The notes beneath the pieces are model-generated. The model was not told where the DNA came from. It made no database searches and saw only the letters and a program-made list of their open reading frames with translations. Of a stretch of 14,049 nt of DNA, positions 1 to 5,507 are shown piece after piece. The translations under genes were made by a program, and so were the position numbers. Position 1 is the first letter of the stretch. Each line of letters opens with the position of its first letter. Source of the DNA: an uncultured beta proteobacterium (GTDB lineage: Bacteria > Pseudomonadota > Gammaproteobacteria > Burkholderiales > Rhodocyclaceae); NCBI GenBank assembly GCA_903910495.1, contig CAIVZW010000156.1:1-14049 (forward strand). Reading direction: 5' to 3'.

Positions 1-96
1 CTGCCCCGAAGTTGAGACGCTGATTTGAGCCGGAACTGTTGCAGCGAAGAAAAAACAGCCGATAAACGCAAGCAGGGAAAGCGGGAACCTTTTCAT
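1..96 (-). CDS. Secreted protein, N-terminal fragment cut by window edge
   Basis: An open frame runs from an ATG at 96 leftward off the window, 32 codons, no stop. It starts MKRFPLSLLAFIGCFFF and continues to a probable signal peptidase I site after VPA, leaving a mature N-terminus of QISVSTSGQ. Basic residues, a hydrophobic core and an Ala-x-Ala-like site make a Sec signal convincing. It begins 16 bases after the stop of the upstream secreted-protein gene on the same strand, so it is very probably the third gene of the leftward operon that starts near 2161. The start of the mature part faintly recalls the product of 2714-3040 (EINQGTHLNTSGQTK), so it could be a paralogue. The function cannot be told from this fragment. 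Confidence 0.65.
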   Translation of the reverse strand, partial: MKRFPLSLLAFIGCFFFAATVPAQISVSTSGQ

Positions 97-112
97 GGTG
101 AACCCCGTCTCG

Positions 113-607
113 TTATTTTCTGCAGTTTACGTTAACGGCTGAGTTGCCCCGTTCGTTGACAGTGACGTTGCGATCAAGAACGGGTTTGTCTCCGACTGTG
201 CCGATGGAAAGGGAGACATCGCCACAGGAACGGTTCGTTGCCGATGAGTTCGCCGGCTGAACATAGGATGCCGCTTTCTGGCGAGCCTTTTCAGAGTCAG
301 TAAGTGGTGCATTGCGAAGGATTATGGTTGTATTGTCACCGGCCTGATTCTGGGGGTTGACCGGGCGCAGGTACTCCTGTGCTTCGCGGCTGGAACGTTC
401 CGCATTGCTTCCCCGATCAAGCGCGCCGTCTTCGACGACAATTGCCCCGGCTGGCTTTCCGGAGTTCTGCCGCGCCCGGTCTGTAGTCCTGCCGAGATTT
501 TTTTCGTTGCGCGTGTCCTTGCCTGCGGGCTGGATAATGACGATCTCTCCAGCCTGAGCAAATGCAAAGACGAGGAGAGTCGCAACTGCGGCAATGCGAA
601 AGTTCAC
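113..607 (-). CDS. Small secreted protein with C-terminal Cys pair
   Basis: A 164-residue protein with a Sec signal (MNFRIAAVATLLVFAFAQAG, cleavage probably after AQA or AQAG). The start is GTG at 607, supported by a strong ribosome binding site, GGGAGGTGA, just upstream. The mature protein is polar and low in complexity. It has loosely repeated segments (REAQEYLRPVN, RQKAASYVQPAN and a weaker RARQNSGKPAG), each near a short hydrophobic strand such as AIVVEDG or TTIILRN. The last 40 residues hold the only two cysteines, in NRSCGDVSLSIGTVG and at the C-terminus NVNCRK. Similar C-terminal cysteine pairs occur in the products of 2384-2695 and 2714-3040. It lies 33 bases after the CsgG-like gene, in the same operon. 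I do not recognise the family. Export is confident, and a role as a substrate or accessory of the CsgG-like protein is inference. Confidence 0.8.
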   Translation of the reverse strand: MNFRIAAVATLLVFAFAQAGEIVIIQPAGKDTRNEKNLGRTTDRARQNSGKPAGAIVVEDGALDRGSNAERSSREAQEYLRPVNPQNQAGDNTTIILRNAPLTDSEKARQKAASYVQPANSSATNRSCGDVSLSIGTVGDKPVLDRNVTVNERGNSAVNVNCRK

Positions 608-640
608 GACTCACCTCCCGATCAGAGTATCCGCTATTAC

Positions 641-2161
641 TTACTGAATGACGATATCCAGCTTGGCCTCCGCAACTGCCGGATTGGAGGCACGGAAGGC
701 CTTGCTGATCTCTTCCATGGAGCCAACCTTCAAGGGAGTCAGATCAGCCGCTTTCAGATTTGCCGGAAGCGCCAGATCACGTGAGCTGCCGAAGCACACG
801 ATCTGCTCCCTGCCCGTCTTGTCGAACTTGATCTTGAAAGGCGAGTTCTCGGGCGGTAGCGTTATCGAACGATTCGCCTTGAGGAAAGGATCCGGGCTGA
901 AGCGGTTCGGATGAATCCGGGCAATGGTGCCTGAAGTGTCCCTGTAGTAGCAGTAAAGAATGCCATCCGCAGTGAGCTGGACTCTGGCCTGGAGGAATTC
1001 CCGCAAGCGGTAGGTTGGGCGGTTTCCACGATCACTGTCGAGCTTGACCGTCATTGCGGCCTGGCTATCGCCGCGGGGAGCAGAGGCAATCACCGACGAT
1101 TTGGCGTTCGGATCTTCAACAATCGGCTGGTCGGCGTCAAGCAACGCATAGTAGAGATCAAAATTAACCCGACCATCGGCAACCAGCTGATTTTCAGCCT
1201 GATACTTGCCGATTGCTCCAGAAAGTTCGCGCGAGGTAGCGCCGTTGATCGGGCCGGGATACATGTTCATGCCGGCCAGTTTGCGCTGAACCAGTTTGAT
1301 GCGGTCAGCCGCTGTCATCGCGTCATACCATTCCCTGGCCTGTTCAAGCATCAGCGGATTGGTCTTGTCGATCTCCAGGCATTTCCAGTAGGGCGTACTG
1401 GTCAGCTTGCCGATAACTTCGATCATGCCCAGTTCGACCAGTGCGCGCACACCACTGCCCAGACCCTCGGCCTTGTTCAGCGACATGTTGAAGGAGAAAC
1501 CGACCTTGCCGATCTTGCCGCCCGCTTCCTTCGAATCGCCGGCACGGGTGACGACGAGCGAGTTGCTGGCGTTCATGCCCGGCATGATCATGCGCGTCGT
1601 TGTCTCGCCGATATTCATGTCCATGGACACCACCGATGAAACCTGGTCCTTGCTCATGCCCAAATCAAGCCAGGGAAGCGCAATGCCACCGCCGCGCTGC
1701 GAGTCGATGGCGTTTTCGTCAAGCTGGGTGATGGCGCCACGAATATAGTAATTGGGCAACTTGTGCTGAAAGGCACCAGCGGCCTGCATGTCCTGGAAGA
1801 GCGCCAGAAGGTCGTTGCGTTCGGTATCGTAGTCGATGAACGATAGCGCCCTGCTCTTGATCGACATCCGCGAGGCCGCGCTGATCAGCATTTCCTTGGT
1901 TCCGGCCATGACCTTGCCGGTCGAATCGGGGATTCCGGCAGTCGTGATCACGATGTCTTTCTTGCCATAAGCCAGCAGAAGATCATCCATGCAACGCAAC
2001 GCCGGCGTGAAGTTGGTCACGGCTTTCGACACGGGCGTTTTGACCGCGGTCACGACGGTCGCGGTTTCAGGCCTGGGTGCGTCGGTAACGCAAGCTGCCA
2101 ACATACCGGTAATGCACAATCCGGCAAAAACGATGCGGGATCTCTCAAAGGTGCTGGCCAT
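641..2161 (-). CDS. CsgG-like lipoprotein with peptidoglycan-binding and DUF4384-like domains
   Basis: A 506-residue outer-membrane lipoprotein. I chose ATG 2161 because GAGGA lies 7 bases upstream; the frame opens 10 codons further but without a good site. The lipobox is LAAC (Cys24, followed by V-T-D, which does not suggest inner-membrane retention). Residues about 50-265 resemble CsgG/HfaB-type lipoproteins (region FTPALRCMDDLLLAYG, then YIRGAITQLDEN and a late FNMSLNK segment). Residues about 284-341 look like a peptidoglycan-binding domain 1 (IKLVQRKLAGMNMYPGPING ... AIGKYQAENQLVADGRVN). Residues about 380-465 resemble DUF4384 (YRLREFLQARVQLTADG, ILYCYYRD, IARIHPNRFSPDPFL). CsgG proteins form the outer-membrane pore for curli subunits. 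Here that activity is inferred, not shown, because I cannot identify the transmembrane hairpins by eye. It heads a leftward operon with secreted proteins and diverges from the repeat-protein operon. Confidence 0.75.
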   Translation of the reverse strand: MASTFERSRIVFAGLCITGMLAACVTDAPRPETATVVTAVKTPVSKAVTNFTPALRCMDDLLLAYGKKDIVITTAGIPDSTGKVMAGTKEMLISAASRMSIKSRALSFIDYDTERNDLLALFQDMQAAGAFQHKLPNYYIRGAITQLDENAIDSQRGGGIALPWLDLGMSKDQVSSVVSMDMNIGETTTRMIMPGMNASNSLVVTRAGDSKEAGGKIGKVGFSFNMSLNKAEGLGSGVRALVELGMIEVIGKLTSTPYWKCLEIDKTNPLMLEQAREWYDAMTAADRIKLVQRKLAGMNMYPGPINGATSRELSGAIGKYQAENQLVADGRVNFDLYYALLDADQPIVEDPNAKSSVIASAPRGDSQAAMTVKLDSDRGNRPTYRLREFLQARVQLTADGILYCYYRDTSGTIARIHPNRFSPDPFLKANRSITLPPENSPFKIKFDKTGREQIVCFGSSRDLALPANLKAADLTPLKVGSMEEISKAFRASNPAVAEAKLDIVIQ

Positions 2162-2178
2162 TGTAATGTCCTCAGAAA

Positions 2179-2202
2179 ATGCAGCCATCACGATGGTTGC
2201 AT
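2179..2202. promoter_or_regulatory. Near-perfect palindrome upstream of the CsgG-like gene
   Basis: Two 11-base arms (ATGCAGCCATC and GATGGTTGCAT) flank an AC spacer. They match at 10 of 11 positions, the exception being a G/T pair. It sits 18-41 bases upstream of the ATG at 2161 in the divergent intergenic region. It could be an operator for a dimeric repressor or a hairpin in the leader RNA of the leftward operon. The palindrome is directly visible; its function is inference. Confidence 0.5.
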
Positions 2203-2306
2203 GTAAATAATAGCTGCTTATTCAAAATAAATCGGGTTTTTCAGTGAGCATCCTGACACACGTCAACCAGACAAATCAAGATACGTTAATAGGGATATAT
2301 ACTTAC

Positions 2307-2335
2307 TTGTCCCCTTTTATGCAAGGGTCTATACT
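2307..2335 (+). promoter_or_regulatory. Sigma70-like promoter of the repeat-protein operon
   Basis: A -35-like TTGTCC at 2307-2312 is followed after 17 bases by a -10-like TATACT at 2330-2335 (4 of 6 and 5 of 6 matches to consensus). This would start transcription about 40 bases before the ATG at 2384. No better candidate is visible in the 2203-2383 intergenic stretch. For the leftward gene only a weak TATTAT (around 2207-2212) is visible, with no convincing -35. Confidence 0.5.
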
Positions 2336-2383
2336 TTATTACGTTCGGGCGCCCATATTCGAGGCTGCTTCGGGGGAGACATC

Positions 2384-2695
2384 ATGAAGACAAGCTCGTC
2401 TATCCGTTTTTTTCTGGGTGTAGGCATTGCCTGTGTTGCGTCTGTCGTACAGGCGCAAGCACAGGGCGGCGCGGTGCGCGGCAATACCAACATCAACGTC
2501 AATGCCGAGAACGTCAACACCATCGCAGTCGGTACCGGGAATGTTGCGCGCACCAATATCGGCAGTGTGAAAAACGGGTCGCGTGGCGGTAATGTTTCCG
2601 TCGACGTAAAAAACGTGTCCAACGTGGTAACCGGCCGGGGCAAAAAAGGCTGCATCAATATCGGTGTCAAGGGCGCCGACCCAGAGTGCAAATAA
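2384..2695 (+). CDS. Secreted Asn/Gly-rich repeat protein with C-terminal Cys pair
   Basis: A 103-residue protein starting at ATG 2384 behind GGGGGAGA. The Sec signal ends near VVQAQA. The mature part begins with one copy of the local repeat (GNTNINVNAENVNTIAVG then TGNVARTNIGSV). A diverged second unit (GGNVSVDVKNVSNVVTGRG) follows, and the C-terminus carries two cysteines (KKGCINIGVKGADPECK). The signal-peptide cysteine would be removed. Alternating Asn/hydrophobic residues and regular glycines suggest short beta strands, as in a beta-solenoid or amyloid subunit. The first unit is shared with the products of 3778-4110 and 4203-4541. It is the first gene of a rightward operon, 18 bases from the next gene. 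I do not recognise a named family. By position and Cys-containing tail it could be a minor or capping subunit, which is inference. Confidence 0.8.
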   Translation: MKTSSSIRFFLGVGIACVASVVQAQAQGGAVRGNTNINVNAENVNTIAVGTGNVARTNIGSVKNGSRGGNVSVDVKNVSNVVTGRGKKGCINIGVKGADPECK

Positions 2696-2713
2696 TTCTC
2701 AAAGGAGTGGTCA

Positions 2714-3040
2714 ATGACAAAAATATTTGTATCCGTAGCGGCAGGTGCATTAAGTGCGGCAGCCATTCTGCTCTTCACTTCCCCGGCTCTTGCTGAAATC
2801 AACCAGGGTACGCATCTCAACACGTCCGGTCAGACCAAGGTCAACAAGGCACTGGCCCGCGGTTACCAGAAGAGCGGCGATACCGATGGTTACGCGAGGA
2901 TACAGCAGCAGTCGCAAGTCAATATCGGCAGCAAGAAGGCGGGAACCTGCAATATGAATATCGGTTCAACGCAGGCCGGTCAGAAAAATTCCAAGGATGT
3001 CATCGTGACTTCGAAGGAGATCATCAATGTTTGCAAATAA
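2714..3040 (+). CDS. Small secreted protein with Cys-bearing C-terminus
   Basis: A 108-residue exported protein. ATG 2714 lies behind AAAGGAG at good spacing. The signal peptide ends near SPALA, and the mature N-terminus is EINQGTHLNTSGQTK. The middle is polar (RGYQKSGDTDGYARIQQQSQ), followed by two related short segments, SQVNIGSKKAG and NMNIGSTQAG. Two cysteines remain after processing, Cys in GTCNMNIG and Cys in the terminal INVCK. The end of the gene overlaps the start of the OmpA-family gene by 14 bases, which indicates translational coupling. The family is not recognised. Shared VNIG/INIG-plus-Cys tails link it to the products of 2384-2695 and 113-607. Confidence 0.8.
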   Translation: MTKIFVSVAAGALSAAAILLFTSPALAEINQGTHLNTSGQTKVNKALARGYQKSGDTDGYARIQQQSQVNIGSKKAGTCNMNIGSTQAGQKNSKDVIVTSKEIINVCK

Positions 3041-3704
3041 GTTACATGCGCAAGGGTTCGGCCTGATTGCCGGCTTGCTTGTTCTGGTTTCGGGTCTGGT
3101 AACGGCAGGCGAAGTGACGGTTTACGATAAGGCGCCCAGCGTTGAGGAACTGCAGCGCCAGTTGACGGGCGGTGATGGTACGGACGGCAGAAAAAAACCC
3201 CGTACGCGAGCGATCGTTTTTGGCGATTCCGCCCCGGCAGCGCAGGAAGCTGCTCCAGCGGCACCGCAACAGGCTGAAAACCAGCAGCAGGCCCCGCGGC
3301 CGCAACAGGCCAGACCCCAGCAAGCCCAGCAGCAGGTGAGCGCCAGACCGCAAACGATGCAGGTTGGAGAAAACGCCATTGCCTTTCCGATCAATTTCCG
3401 CGTGAACAGTTCGGAAATTCTTCCTGAGTCCATTCCTTTCCTGGATTCGATTGCCGGTCTGATGCAAAAGGATCAGGGCGTCCGTCTGATGATCGAGGGG
3501 CATACGGATATTTCGGGCAGCCCGGCCCGGAACAACTCGCTTTCTCGCGAACGTGCCTATTCTGTCGTGAATTATTTGATTGATCATTATCGCATCGAAC
3601 CAACACGTCTCATGCCCGTTGGCAAGGGTTTCAGCGAACCGCTGGAAGGCATGGACGCAGCTAATCCGAAGAACCGGAGAGTGCAGTTCCGCATTATCGG
3701 TTAA
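3027..3704 (+). CDS. OmpA-family peptidoglycan-binding envelope protein
   Basis: A 225-residue protein. The ATG at 3027 has AAGGAGA upstream and overlaps the preceding gene by 14 bases. A signal peptide ends near LVTAG. Residues about 70-108 are an Ala/Pro/Gln-rich linker likely to span the periplasm. Residues about 115-225 form an OmpA C-terminal domain: FRVNSSEILPESIPFLDSIA, the GHTD motif with Asp161, LSRERAYSV with Arg176, and NPKNRRVQF at the end. In this family the Asp and Arg contact diaminopimelate in peptidoglycan. There is no N-terminal beta-barrel and no lipobox, so it is not classical OmpA or Pal. In context it may anchor or organise the exported repeat proteins encoded on both sides of it. 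Confidence 0.9.
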   Translation: MFANKLHAQGFGLIAGLLVLVSGLVTAGEVTVYDKAPSVEELQRQLTGGDGTDGRKKPRTRAIVFGDSAPAAQEAAPAAPQQAENQQQAPRPQQARPQQAQQQVSARPQTMQVGENAIAFPINFRVNSSEILPESIPFLDSIAGLMQKDQGVRLMIEGHTDISGSPARNNSLSRERAYSVVNYLIDHYRIEPTRLMPVGKGFSEPLEGMDAANPKNRRVQFRIIG

Positions 3705-3719
3705 GCGGTGTTTTGCAGC

Positions 3720-3752
3720 ACCCCCGAAGCGAGGGGTTCGCGAGGGGTTTTT
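3720..3752 (+). terminator. Imperfect hairpin with T run after the OmpA-family gene
   Basis: CCCC at 3721-3724 can pair with GGGG at 3744-3747, enclosing CGAA/TTCG (3725-3728 with 3737-3740) and a three-base bulge. Five T residues follow. It is terminator-like and probably leaky, which would set a lower level for one side of the operon. The next gene starts only 26 bases later. Confidence 0.45.
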
Positions 3753-3777
3753 CATTACCTTTATAGGGGTCTATACC

Positions 3778-4110
3778 ATGCGTAAATCACTGTTAGTTAT
3801 TGCCATGATGGCTGCTTCCTCGGTTGCTTTTGCCCAAGCCGGCGTACAAGCCGCACCGGGCAGCGTTCAGGCGACGTCCGGAGGCGTGAACATCCAGGGC
3901 AACACCAATATCAAGGCCAACGCCGAGAACGTTAACGCCGTTGCCGTGGGTCAAGGCAACACAGCCAAGAATGCGGTTGGCGCCATCAAGGGCGGCACCA
4001 ACATCAAAGGCAATACCAACATCAAGGCCAACGCCAAAAACGTTAATGCCGTTGCTGTTGGCAAGGGCAACACCGCGACTAATGATGTCGGCACGATCGG
4101 CGGCAAGTAA
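3778..4110 (+). CDS. Secreted tandem-repeat protein, candidate major fibre subunit
   Basis: A 110-residue protein. I start it at ATG 3778 (MRKSLLVIAMMAASSVAFAQ, a clear Sec signal with TAGGGGT upstream). The same frame is open further left into the OmpA gene, but that part has no signal. The mature chain has a short Gly/Ser/Ala leader and then two near-identical units of 37 residues. Each unit contains GNTNIKANA, NVNAVAVG, GNTA and a VG-x-I segment. There are no cysteines and almost no aromatic residues. Regular Asn, Gly and Val/Ala alternation suggests stacked beta arches. The curlin repeat of CsgA has a different pattern (S-x5-Q-x-G-x2-N-x5-Q), so this is at most a functional analogue. A strong terminator follows it. 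It may be the main subunit because it has the cleanest repeats, which is inference. Confidence 0.8.
   Translation: MRKSLLVIAMMAASSVAFAQAGVQAAPGSVQATSGGVNIQGNTNIKANAENVNAVAVGQGNTAKNAVGAIKGGTNIKGNTNIKANAKNVNAVAVGKGNTATNDVGTIGGK
3898..4104 (+). repeat. 111-base tandem repeat, two units (second incomplete)
   Basis: The unit beginning GGCAACACCAATATCAAGGC at 3898 recurs as GGCAATACCAACATCAAAGCC-type sequence from 4009, exactly 111 bases (37 codons) later. Many differences between copies fall at third codon positions, which suggests the protein sequence has been kept under selection. The second copy ends at the gene's stop. Confidence 0.85.
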
Positions 4111-4125
4111 GCGCTTCTTTGTGTA

Positions 4126-4159
4126 AAACCCAGAGGGATGACCCCCTCCGGGTTTTTTT
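4126..4159 (+). terminator. Strong Rho-independent terminator
   Basis: AAACCC (4126-4131) pairs with GGGTTT (4150-4155), and GAGGG (4133-4137) with CCCTC (4144-4148), leaving small internal mismatches and a loop of about six bases. The stem runs into seven T residues to 4159. It lies 16 bases after the stop of the tandem-repeat gene and should end most of its transcript before 4203. Confidence 0.85.
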
Positions 4160-4202
4160 CTTCCGGTCTGCAAGTCATCTGTCTGACCCTGGGGAGCTTC
4201 CA

Positions 4203-4541
4203 ATGCAAAAGGTTCTGGTGGGGTTCTTTCTCGTGGCGTTGCCTGTGTTGGTCTTTGCACAGCAGGGAAACGAAATCGTACAGCGCTCCAGCAGCCCTCT
4301 GGGTCTGCGCATCCAGGACAACAGGCAGGCGGGTACGGGTACCGATGCACTCAATACCAGCTCGGCGCTTGCCGGCGAGAGGAATACCGCAGGCAGTGCT
4401 GCTGCGCAGGGCGGTAATGTCAAGGGTGCGCTACAGATTCAGGGCAACACGACAATCAAGGCCAATGCGCGGAACGTAAACGCTGTTGCGGCCGGCAGGA
4501 GCAGTGCCGCAGGCAACGAGGTTGGAGCCATCGGCAAGTAA
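4203..4541 (+). CDS. Secreted single-repeat paralogue of the tandem-repeat protein
   Basis: A 112-residue protein. ATG 4203 is chosen because MQKVLVGFFLVALPVLVFAQ is a clear signal peptide and GGGGAG lies upstream. Extending the frame left to 4119 would run through the terminator. The mature N-terminal half is unlike its neighbours (QQGNEIVQRSSSPLGLRIQD). The C-terminal third is one copy of the local repeat (IQGNTTIKANARNVNAVAAG, ending EVGAIGK, compare DVGTIGGK in its neighbour). There are no cysteines. The unique N-terminal part plus one repeat could suit a nucleator or adaptor that templates the tandem-repeat protein, by analogy with CsgB. That role is inference. It may need read-through or its own weak promoter, because a strong terminator precedes it. 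Confidence 0.78.
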   Translation: MQKVLVGFFLVALPVLVFAQQGNEIVQRSSSPLGLRIQDNRQAGTGTDALNTSSALAGERNTAGSAAAQGGNVKGALQIQGNTTIKANARNVNAVAAGRSSAAGNEVGAIGK

Positions 4542-4587
4542 GTTCGGCTCATCACCCAGGCATGGCTGGTGAACAGGCTGAAAAATA

Positions 4588-4615
4588 GCCAGTCGCACTA
4601 TTTATCTCGACTGGC
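4588..4615 (-). terminator. Hairpin between convergent operons
   Basis: GCCAGTCG (4588-4595) and CGACTGGC (4608-4615) form a perfect 8-base stem around a 12-base loop. Read leftward, the stem is followed by TATTTTTC, so it suits termination of the leftward operon ending at 4636. Read rightward there is no T run. Confidence 0.6.
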
Positions 4616-4635
4616 CGCGAACTGGTGTTGAATAA

Positions 4636-5472
4636 CTACTTGAAAATAATGACCTCTTCGCGCTGTGACTCTTCGCGCGGACGGGGGGTATTTTGATCGG
4701 CTCCATCGGCGGCATATATCCCGCTTAACTGTTCTTCGAGCTGACGGCTGACGTCTTCGCCCAGACTCTTGGAAACTTCCGAAACCACCTTGCCACGGTT
4801 CAGGACAACGCGGCCGCCACGGCTTGACAATAATTTCACGTCCTGCCCTGTACCCATCGCGCTGAACGAGGACTTGACCTTGAAATTCTTGGTACTGATC
4901 AGACTGAACTCGCCGACCAGTTCAAGGCTCAAGGTGTGCGAGACCGAATTGGTGTGTTCGATCGGATTGGCTTCCTGACGAAATTCGATACTATTGATGC
5001 TTCCGAAAAGAACATAATCGGCACCGGGATACATTCCCTTCTTGATGCGGCCGATGATGTCATAGAGTTTTTCGTTATTCTTTGCGTCGGTAAAGGGCCT
5101 GCCTTGAACCACTTCAAAACGTCCTGATCGGAGAATTCCACCTTTGATGTCTGCGGTAAACTTTCTCAGTTCGCCCCGGTCAATGTAGCTGATCGTGCCT
5201 TCAGCTTCGTAGTAACTGCTTTCAGATTTGGCGTTGACCGAACCACTGCTGCGTCTTGAAGATGAATAATCGGATTCACGCTCGCTTTCTCTGCCTGAAG
5301 CGCGCAGCGAAGATTTTTCGGACGCCGAGACGACTCGAAAATATTCGCTGACACGCTCCTCGTAGGCCAGATCGGTCACGGACACCCTAGGCGGGGGTGC
5401 GGCGGCAGCAATAAGGCTGACGGATGCCAGCAGGGCGCATGCTCCCGACCGGAAAAACCAACTGGGAATCAT
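4636..5472 (-). CDS. Exported CsgG/LpoB-like protein of unknown function
   Basis: A 278-residue protein with ATG at 5472 behind AGGAGA at 7 bases. The signal peptide ends in an Ala-rich stretch (LIAAAAPPP), and no lipobox is present. A Ser/Arg/Glu-rich segment (about residues 50-82) follows the start of the mature domain (RVSVTDLAYEERVSEYFRVV). The rest reads like the alpha/beta fold shared by CsgG, TolB N-domain and LpoB proteins: FTADIKGGILRSGRFEVVQG, YDIIGRIKKGMYPGADYVLF, GSINSIEF, LSLELVGEFSLIST and a C-terminal amphipathic helix (EVSKSLGEDVSRQLEEQLSG). It is the last gene of the leftward operon, 35 bases after the LpoB-like gene. The fold assignment rests on motif feel only, and the function is unknown. 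Confidence 0.7.
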   Translation of the reverse strand: MIPSWFFRSGACALLASVSLIAAAAPPPRVSVTDLAYEERVSEYFRVVSASEKSSLRASGRESERESDYSSSRRSSGSVNAKSESSYYEAEGTISYIDRGELRKFTADIKGGILRSGRFEVVQGRPFTDAKNNEKLYDIIGRIKKGMYPGADYVLFGSINSIEFRQEANPIEHTNSVSHTLSLELVGEFSLISTKNFKVKSSFSAMGTGQDVKLLSSRGGRVVLNRGKVVSEVSKSLGEDVSRQLEEQLSGIYAADGADQNTPRPREESQREEVIIFK

Positions 5473-5507
5473 TTCAAATTCTCCTGGTTACCGTGACGAT
5501 CTCGTGA

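Noticed and set aside
3042..3755. Long leftward open frame of 237 codons opposite the OmpA-family gene
   Set aside because: It mirrors the OmpA gene, whose signal peptide, domain motifs and ribosome binding site are clear. The leftward product has no recognisable features.
3898..4104. CRISPR or mobile-element repeat
   Set aside because: The two units are adjacent, in frame and protein-coding with a 111-base period. There are no spacers, transposase or inverted ends.
3793..4350. Leftward open frame of 185 codons across the repeat genes
   Set aside because: Its length comes from the low-complexity repeats, and it runs through the strong terminator at 4126-4159. The forward frames have signal peptides.
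2384..4541. Classical curli genes csgA/csgB
   Set aside because: The repeat spacing and residues do not follow the curlin Ser/Gln/Gly/Asn pattern, and no csgE, csgF or csgD is seen. Only functional analogy is suggested.
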